Assembly (NCBI GenBank): GCA_027627225.1
Contig: CM051026.1
Coordinates: 8,616,425-8,680,424, forward strand
Length of the DNA: 64,000 nt
Direction: 5' to 3'
Origin: Congeria kusceri
Lineage: Eukaryota; Mollusca; Bivalvia; Myida; Dreissenidae
A program made the translations under genes and the position numbers. Positions 56,431 through 64,000 of the stretch are shown here, in pieces (within the stretch, counting starts at the first letter, position 1; each line of letters opens with the position of its first letter). The notes beneath the pieces are model-generated. The model had not been told where the DNA came from. It saw only the letters and a program-made list of their open reading frames with translations, and searched no databases.

Positions 56431-57620
56431 TTATAATTATGTTACATAAATATTCATTTAACCATCTAAAAGGCACTATACATTATACGGTTACAATATA
56501 TTGTGGTACTATAAGAGTCTGTATTATCAGACTAGATCAAAGCTTCCATTCAAGCAAGGCATAAGCTTTCTTGATGAGTAATAATACACACATCATGTCG
56601 GCAGACAGTAACAAATCATAACTGCAACAACAAATAAATGTCCTAGAATAATAGGAACAGATACCCTAGTATAGCTATTACAATTTAAAAATGAAAATAG
56701 TTGGATTATTGGGCCATACCACTGAATTTTATTGATTTGTAATCCTTTGTACACCATCATAGTGTAAGGGTCTGCTTAAATCATATTTATGACACAACTT
56801 CTTCTATGCAATAAAGAAAGACCAGTACTCTCCATAAATTACTGAATTTGTCCACAAACAAGAGCTGTCAGAGGACAGCGCACTCGGCTATTTGAAGTGT
56901 TTCAGTTGGTACATATTACATTTTTCCACAACATAGTATGTATAACATATTTTTATAAACGCACAAAATATGAAGAATTTTTATAGCCAAATTGAAGAAA
57001 CTTCGACTAAATTATATTCAGTTTGCTACAAGTGAAGGACAATTCTGTAACATGACATGAAAACAATGAAATTTCCAATGCTCACACAATACATCTTGGT
57101 TGGCCACTTATTTTCCAACAATTATAATTACAAAGCAAATACCAATTAAATATGCAACCACTTATAACTATCTGCTTTTGTTATGAACTCTTCATTAGTA
57201 AAGCTAGTGGCCTTCATAATAGACCTAATAGCACCGACATGAAAGCACAATGGTAGCATTCAAGGTGTTGTCGATTTTGTATGTAATTATGATAACACTT
57301 AGATAAAATTTCCATTCAGTAATAAGAATAATTGGACCTTAAATCATTCATCATCTGTTCAGACATTCAAAGGTATCTGAATACACACAAAATATATGTA
57401 TAATAGCATGTCATTATATATGCATTAAAAGCACTCAAGTGCCAACGAGGATTACAAAATAACCCAACTATTTTGACTACACTGAAAGGCTCTTATTTCC
57501 AAATAATATGTTGCTACTAATTTGTTTTAAGTAGGTTTTTGACAGGTCAGCAACACGATACTATGCTGCAGTGACAAATGGCACATAATTACACTATGAT
57601 TACACTTTACAGTTTTTATT
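56431..57620. other. No supported gene; one element start
   Basis: AT-rich DNA. ACAAGAGCTGTCAGAGGACA with GCGCACTCGGCTATTTG (56862-56896) is the 5' start of a tandem-core element without a following core. Nothing else recognised. Confidence 0.5.
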
Positions 57621-57621
57621 T

Positions 57622-58306
57622 AAACAAGAGATGTTTGTAAAACATCTATGCCCCCTGACTTGCAGCCAAGTTGTGAATATGTGCAATTGTTTTCAATATG
57701 CAATCCCAAGCGAGGTCTCAATATATGGTATCTATGTATGGAGTTTCATTAAAATATCTCGATGCGTTCTCAAGTTATTGAGCAGAAATTGTTTTTCTAT
57801 TTTCAGTAATGGTGACCTTGACCCCACCCGCCCCATATGAAATCCCAAGAGAGGTCTCCATATAAGGTATCTATGTGTCAAGTTTCATTAAAATATCTCG
57901 ATGGGTTCTCAAGTTACTGAGCGGAAACCGTTTTTCCATTTTTAGCAATGGTGACCTTGACCCCACCCAACCCATATGCAATCCCAAGCAAGGGATATAA
58001 GGTATCTATGTATTAAGTTGCATTAAAATATAATGCTTGTCAAGTTATTGTGGGAAAAGCAGGAACGGTGAGCATTAAAATATCTTAATGCTTGTCAAGT
58101 TAGTGCGGGAAAAGCGTTTTTCTATTTTTAGTAACGGTGACCTTGACCTTGAACCAACCCACCGATATCAATGTATGAAGTTTTTCATTAAAATATCTTG
58201 ATGCGTTCTTAAGTTATTAAGCAGAACCATTTTCTATTTTTAGTAACTGTCACATTGACCTTGACTGCACCCACCCCATATGCAATCTCAAGCAAGGCTT
58301 CGATAT

Positions 58307-58342
<36 letters not shown>

Positions 58343-58915
58343 GTTTCATTAAAATATCTCGATGCATTCTCAAGTTATGGAGCAGAAACCTTTCTTTTAT
58401 TTTTAGTTATGGTAACCTTGACCCAACCCACCCCATATGCAATCCCAAGCTAGGTCTCAATATAAGGTATCTTTGTATGAAGTTTCATTAAAATATCTCT
58501 ATGCTTTCTCAAGTTATTGAGCGGAAACCGTTTTTCTATTTTTAGTAATGGTGACCTTGAGCATGACCCCATCCACACCATATGCCATATTAAGCGAGGT
58601 CTCGATATAAGGCATCTATGTTTAAAGTTTCATTAAAATATCTAGATGCGTTCTCAAGTTATTGAGCGGAAAAAACGTTTTTCTATTTTTAGCAACGGTG
58701 ACCTTGACCTTTGACCTCAACATGTATTGGCGTCTTCCTTTCCTCCCAAGTAACCAGCATACAAAATGTCATGATCGTAGGTCAGAGCGTTCTCTAGATA
58801 TAGTGCGGAAACAAAATGGTCTACCGACCGACCGACCATCCGACCGACCATCCGACAGACGGACAAGTGCAAAGAAAGATACCCCCACTTCTTCGCACAG
58901 GGGCATAATAATAAA
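57622..58915. mobile_element. Tandem-core (HINE/pearl-like) element with about eight 135-bp units
   Basis: Starts AAACAAGAGATGTTTGTAAA and ATCTATGCCCCCTGACTT. It has about eight core units of the same family as 48645-49160 (GTGACCTTGACCCC, CATATGCAATCCCAAGC, GGTATCTATGTATG, TTATTGAGCGGAAACCG). It ends with CGACCGACCGACCATCCGAC, GACGGACAAGTGCAAAG and CACAGGGGCATAATAATA. ATGCCCCC at the start and GGGGCAT at the end are inverted. A (TA)n run lies at 58313-58338. Frames here (57631, 58662, 58717, 58821) are repeat translations. Confidence 0.75.
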
Positions 58916-59755
58916 CCCCAGTCCTGTGCCAAAGAGAGAATTTTATTGTGTACTGCTTTTCCTCCACAACTGATACCACTAGAATTGTCACGAGTGATGG
59001 ATATACCCCCACAATTTGGCCTTGTCACAAAACTATGGCATTCATTCGAAAGAAATGGACAGATAGAGAATGCTATATTTGTGAATGGTCAACAGTGTAT
59101 TTTGGAAAAATTTAATTTCAATACAAGCCATAAATCTGTCAACATTTAGTGGTTTATAACCCAAGTTGAACTTGATCTGTATTTTATGATAATACACATA
59201 TGTACCAAAAATAATTTTAATACGTGAAGCCTTTCATGTGTTATTGTCCATGTTTTTTGGGGAATTAAAGTCCAAAAGGGGCCTTAACTGTGTCAAAATT
59301 CAGTGGTTTGTAACCAAAGTCGAACTTGACCCTGTATTTTATGATGCTACACGTGTACCAATAATTATTTTAAAATGTCAGCAATTGTTGAGTTATCGTC
59401 AGGAAACTATGTTTTTAGGGAATTAAAGTCAAATAAAGAGCCAAAAATTTGTCAAAATTTAGTGGTTTGTAACCAAAATCGAACTTGACCCGTATTCTAT
59501 GATGTCACACCTGTGTACCAAAAATTATTCCAATACGTGAAGCCTTTCTAGAGTTATCATCCGGAAACGATGTTTTTAGGGAATTTTAAGTCGAAACAGG
59601 GCCATAACTCTGTCAAAATTTAGTGGTTTGTAACCAACATCGAACTTAACCCGTATGGTATGATGTTACACGTGTGTACCTAAAATTATTTGAATATGTT
59701 AAGCCTTTCTCGAGTTATCATCCGGAAACAAAAAACCATTAGACTTACGAGCTCA
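58916..59755. repeat. Tandem-core repeat, about 155-160 bp units (four)
   Basis: TTTAGTGGTTTGTAACCAA-like words begin at about 59146, 59300, 59459 and 59620. Shared words: TCGAACTTGACCC, TATTTTATGATG.TACACGTGT and CTCGAGTTATCATCCGGAAA. The upstream flank (58980-59140) contains ATGGATATACCCCCACAATT, probably the element start. Confidence 0.7.
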
Positions 59756-60019
59756 CTCCTATATACGCCCCCCCTAAACTTCGTTTGTGGCGGTCTAATA
59801 ATGGTTTAAACCAAAATATCTGCATACTCCATAGACTGTCTACAGTATGGCTGAAATGCTTTAAATGCAGTATGATATTTGTTCCATCTCAATAGCCCAA
59901 AAGGACTACCAAATTATGGATACATATAAATAGCACATCTATTTCGGGTCACGCCATGGTACCATGATTCCGTCATGTACAGTTCATAGTTTCCAAAGAT
60001 CCTTACGTACTATAAACTA

Positions 60020-60412
60020 GACTCGTAGACCGTAGGACACGGATGCCCCCCACATTCGGCTGGTTGTCACAAAACTCCAATAATGTCAAAAAAAAAAATG
60101 CAGCAAAATACCCGGGTGCACAAGTTTACGTGCTGATGAACATGTTTATTAAGTTTCATCACTAGCAGTTATACTTTTCAAATAACACGCGACAAAAGTC
60201 CATAAATGTATTTTTTTTTGCTATAAAAGGGCAATAACTCCACTGACGTCAGAAAAAATTCACCAAAATACTCAGGTGCACAAGTTCATATGCTGATAAA
60301 TAAGTATATAAAGTTTTATTGCTCTAGCAGTAACACTTTTTGAGTTACGCGCGACACAAAAATCCGACGGACGAGGGCAAATCTATACACCACCACTCTG
60401 AAAATTGGGGCA
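60020..60412. mobile_element. Small tandem-core element with two 160-bp units
   Basis: Starts near AGACTCGTAGACCGTAGGAC and GGATGCCCCCCACATTCGG. Two units share AAAATAC(C/T)C(G/A)GGTGCACAAG, TGCTGAT(G/A)AA and AGTTA..CGCGACA. It ends GACGGACGAGGGCAAATC and AATTGGGGCATAAAATA. ATGCCCCCC and GGGGCAT are inverted near the two ends. Confidence 0.65.
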
Positions 60413-60612
60413 TAAAATAAAATACCATCTTATTGGTTTTACAAGTTATTATTATCGTTTATCTTTAGTGGATCTTATAAATAAAGATACTGCACTCCAG
60501 ATAGGCATAAAAATTTGCTGTTTTTGTAGTTATATTTCCACTTGTGAAAACTATGGACTGTTTGCTGGCATTCATTGTCTTATTAAAGATGATTGCTAGC
60601 AAAATCGTCATA

Positions 60613-61059
60613 TCAACAGACACTTGATTATATTATCAAAAGCATAGTTTGTGTTAAATGCCATACTTTGACGCTAAATGGATCATAAATTTGCAATTAA
60701 AAACAATATATATATGAGGCGTGTCGTGGGAAAACCGGGCTTAATGAATGTGCGTAAAGTGTCTTCCAGGATTAGCCTGTGCAGTCTGCACACGCTAATC
60801 CGGGACAACACTTTCCGCTTTTATGGTATTTTCTGTTTCAAGGAAGTGTCTTCTAAACATAAATCCACTGCAGGCGGAAAGTGTCGTCCCGTAGAGCCTG
60901 TGCAGACTGCACAGGCTAATCAGGGACGACACTTTACACACATGCATTAAGCCCAGTTTTCCGACGGCATGCCACATAAATATATATTGCCTACCTACCA
61001 GCCCGTTACCAGCGACCTTGGGTAGGCAATGGCAAACAAACAATTTTTTAAGGTTGGCC
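60613..61059. repeat. Dispersed 165-bp module, interrupted copy
   Basis: Matches 13381-13544 on both sides of a MITE: ACTTGATTATATTATCAAAA and CTAAATGGATCAT on the left, ATTGCCTACC, CCTTGGGTAGG and TTTTTTAAGGTTGGCC on the right. Confidence 0.75.
60714..60977. mobile_element. Nested-palindrome MITE, copy 2
   Basis: Left end ATGAGGCGTGTCGTGGGAAA; right end (minus strand) ATGTGGCATGCCGTCGGAAA. Both continue into GGGCTTAATG and TGTGCGTAAAGTGTC-like segments. It contains two GATTAGCCTGTGC-type palindromes, and sits in an A/T-rich (ATATATAT) target. The frames at 60678-60950 and 60795-61043 are this repeat on both strands. Confidence 0.85.
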
Positions 61060-62561
61060 TGACAATTATTAAGATGCGTGTTTATATGTTCATTATTTTG
61101 TTTTATAAATGTCTGAATGGATGGCTTATACTTACTGTTCGGAAAAAAGTTCTTCTTGCAAGATTAAAGCCACAGTCCTCAGAATACAATTCAATACGCC
61201 CTTAATTGGCATAAGCTCTAATGAACGTAAATGCCGTTTATTCGACTGAAAACTGTTTATTATTTACAAAATGCAATTTATAATGTCTATGTTCGAAAAC
61301 GTTTGGTCCGAATGGAATACACACTCATGTACATGCTGATTTACTCCAGAAGCATCACCAGCTATCGCATACAGAAACAAAACGATAAAAATTTACAAAA
61401 ACATTATTATTTTACCGATTTCAATGCAGTTTATTTTTATTTTGATCGGTAAGATGTCCATTAGAAATGATTTCTGTAAAGCGTTATTTTTACTACATAT
61501 ATATGTACTGCCACTTTAAATACCACATTTCTGATTGATCTTTAAATTAAGATTCCTCCAAAAATCTTTCAATTGCCAGACATTTTGGAATTGCCTACTG
61601 AAATAGTTCTAATAAAACAACCATTACAACGATTTCAATCAAGGCTATGATCAGTTTTGACATGAATATTTTAGGTCGTGAAGTACAACCTAATTAAAGG
61701 CATTTCAATAGGTTGTATTTTATAAGAGCAGAATCATGCGAATTCCCTCGTGAACGAGGCTTACTGCTAAACAATCCTTAATATCTGAAATGTGAATCAC
61801 ACACAAAAGTTTTTCAAAATGGTATATAATGTTGATCAGAAGTTTACAATGCCACTGTGCATGGGCATAATCCTTGGTATATTTTCTTGAAAACGTGTAC
61901 CGGTATCCTATTGAAAATATTTAAACTAAAGGTGCACTAAATGGAAAATTTGTATACCAAAGTTTGCTTTTTTTGAAGATGAATGATAACCCTATTCAAT
62001 TATTCTTAGATATCCAATGAAAATTTAACTTAATGAGTACATAGTGAAAGAGTTTGTATAACCAAGCTTGTGGTTATTTGATCAGGGCTATGTGACACAA
62101 AGGAATTCACTGGGAGGGGAATCTCATTATCGAGCTTTTCAAAATTGTGTAGTGTCTATTGGTTAGTTTTCAAACATCATAATTGGACCATAGAATTTGT
62201 AACGCATATTATTTCAGCTAAACTTGTCTGCATTTTTTATCAAAGTAGCACTGGTAACTACCTGCCAAAGATATATTAACCAGAAACGATAATAGATCTG
62301 TGATTGTGCTTTTGTGTGTTAACAATTGCTTTCACATTCCAATTTGAAGTCAGTCGTAAGGGATATGATATGCTTTTATACTCGGAGTAGTGTTTTATCT
62401 TATTTTACCTTCTACTGCTTCTGGTATCTATTACTGAACCATCAGATACAACAAAGTATGCCCCAATGCAATAGTAAAGTAAAATGGACGAAGAACCAAC
62501 ACAATTTAGACAGAAAGAGGCATGAGCAAATCCAGTATGATACACTTTCACATGAACTATA
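61060..62561. other. No supported feature
   Basis: AT-rich DNA. Frames at 61231-61452 and 62326-62562 have no recognisable domain. No repeats matched to other parts of the window. Confidence 0.45.
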
Positions 62562-63278
62562 AACATTAAAGAAGAGGGCCATAAAGCTCTAGGTCGCTCA
62601 CCTGAGAGGCTAAGGAACTAAATTGTTCTGAGTAAGTTTCATGAAGATTCGGCTAAGCATGTGGCCTCTGGAATGTTCACAAGCTTTTTCTTCAATTTGG
62701 TCTGGTTGCCTCCTTTTTGACCCCATTTGACCCGGTTTCGAACTTGTCTTAGATCTCATTGGGACAAATGTTCTGAGCAAGTTTGAAGATTATTGGGTTA
62801 TAAAGTCTATAAAGTTTCATCAATCTCATGCAATGTCTCGCTAAACGGTATCTATAAACTGAGTTTCAGTAATGTATTTCAATTTGTTCTTGAGTTATCA
62901 AGCAGAATCTGTTTTTGTTTTTTGCTATTTTTAATAACAGTCACCTACCTTGACCCCAACCAACCCACCCAAAATGCAATCCCAAGTAAAGTATTGCTTT
63001 AGGGTATCTATGTATGAAGATTTATTCTCGAGTTAGAAAGTGCAAATCAAAAGTTGGTGACCTACATATGAAGCGGACCGTAATGATTTGAACAACTTTG
63101 AAAGAGGGTCACCTAATGATCATTCCTGTGAAGTTTGGTGAAAATCTGCCAAGTGGTTTAGGAGGAGATGTTGTTTGACTGAAAAGTTGACGACGGACAC
63201 ACGCACGCATGGACAACGAACAATGGGCAATTACAAAAGCTCACCATGAGAACTTGGTGCTCAGGACTGGTGAGCTAA
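62562..63278. mobile_element. Tandem-core element of the AGAGGGCCATAA...GGTGAGCTAAAA type
   Basis: Starts AAAGAAGAGGGCCATAAAGC and TCGCTCACCTGAGAGGC. The middle has GACCCCATTTGACCCGGTTT and one unit of the 135-bp core family (about 62830-63010). It ends GACGGACACACGCACGCATG, CAAAAGCTCACCATGAG and CAGGACTGGTGAGCTAAAAA. GCTCACCTGAG at the start and CTGGTGAGC at the end are inverted. Confidence 0.65.
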
Positions 63279-63636
63279 AAACAATACTTAACATGGGACC
63301 TCAGTGGTTTACGCTTAATGGCATTAACACATTAATATGATATTGCGATTTGCTAATGAAGATACAGCGATGATGTATACTAAAACTCTGTATGATTATT
63401 AACATGGTGTTGACAGGGTCACAAAGCTTAATGTAGTAAATATGAATCTATGCCAATATTATAATATTCGATTGAATAAAAAAGCGAATATTCGAATACA
63501 GATTTTGGTATTCAATGCCATCCATATGAATTTCATAATCGATAACAACGAAAGACTGAAAGCAAGGTCAATATACATGTAGAATAAATGTTATAAGACC
63601 ACAGCTGCCGCCAGCCAACCAAACACAGACAAGAAC

Positions 63637-64000
63637 AAGAGCTGTTGTAGGACAGCACGCTCGACTTTTCTAATGCATGTCAGAGTTACTGGCATTTTTT
63701 TTGTAAAACAAGAAACATGGAAATTCCACGAAAACCACATTTTTCAAAATGCATTAAAGTCAGCACTTGAATAATAAAATTGTTAGTAATGGTGAACTCG
63801 ACCTTGACCCCACCCACCCCATATTTAATCCCAAGCGAGGTCTAGATTAAGATATCTATGTATGAAAGTTTCATTAAAATATCTCAATTTGTTCTCAAGC
63901 TATTGAGCGGAAACCATTTTTTATTTTTAGTAACAGTGACCTCGACCTTGACCCCACCCTCTATGCAATCCCAAGTGAGGTCTAAATATAAGGTATCTAT
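63637..64000. mobile_element. Tandem-core element running off the window end
   Basis: Starts AACAAGAGCTGTTGTAGGAC and CACGCTCGACTTTTCTAATG, nearly the same start as 48480. Two core units of the 135-bp family are visible (GACCCCACCC, AATCCCAAG.GAGGTC, TTATTGAGCGGAAACCA). The 3' end lies beyond the window. Confidence 0.7.

Overview
The window is animal nuclear DNA, AT-rich and dominated by repeats. It holds one clearly supported protein gene: a three-exon, RING-less, two-B-box TRIM-type gene on the minus strand at 45607-51268. Codon use, GT-AG introns, tRNA-derived SINEs, a CR1-like LINE fragment and many short elements with 120-170 bp tandem cores all indicate a bivalve mollusc. From memory, the nested-palindrome MITE at 48.08 and 60.71 kb and the tandem-core elements look like those of dreissenid mussels (zebra/quagga mussel). 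That species guess is an inference from recollection and has not been searched.

Left part (1-31 kb) is a mosaic of a few repeat modules. Five arrays of one 26-bp minisatellite (two 13-bp half units) lie at 40-1592, 4003-4492, 13908-14322, 17588-18712 and 28556-29533, all in the same orientation. Between them are about nine copies of a palindromic, three-hairpin element, a 30-bp diverged tandem repeat, and two large duplicated modules (2165-3230 with 10237-11190; 4003-5590 with 13908-15485). Inserted into this background are two TIR elements flanked by TA (12736-13793 and 16175-17091), a palindromic insertion with 8-bp target duplications (14454-14736), two copies of a third TIR family (23401-23667, 24617-24877), a degenerate Tc1-like transposase (25735-26360), tRNA-derived SINEs, and a 5'-truncated LINE (29535-30787) that appears to have landed inside the fifth satellite array.

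Middle part (31-45 kb) has microsatellites, a CpG-rich fold-back region, a minisatellite built from the conserved central domain of the local SINE (34925-35475), two degenerate tRNA-like sequences, and long stretches without recognisable features. One stretch (35880-36335) is more GC-rich and may be a broken coding fragment.

Right part (45-64 kb) contains the TRIM-type gene, whose 3-kb first intron is filled by a MITE and two tandem-core elements. The remainder is a succession of different tandem-core elements of HINE/pearl type, with recurring termini and subterminal inverted repeats. An isolated 84-bp candidate exon lies at 54140-54223.

Most long open frames, including a 462-codon one at 206-1594, are translations of satellite or microsatellite DNA and are not genes. 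I found no rRNA, CRISPR array or operon. No new gene system is evident. The most original signals are the satellite/palindromic-element mosaic and the SINE-derived minisatellite.
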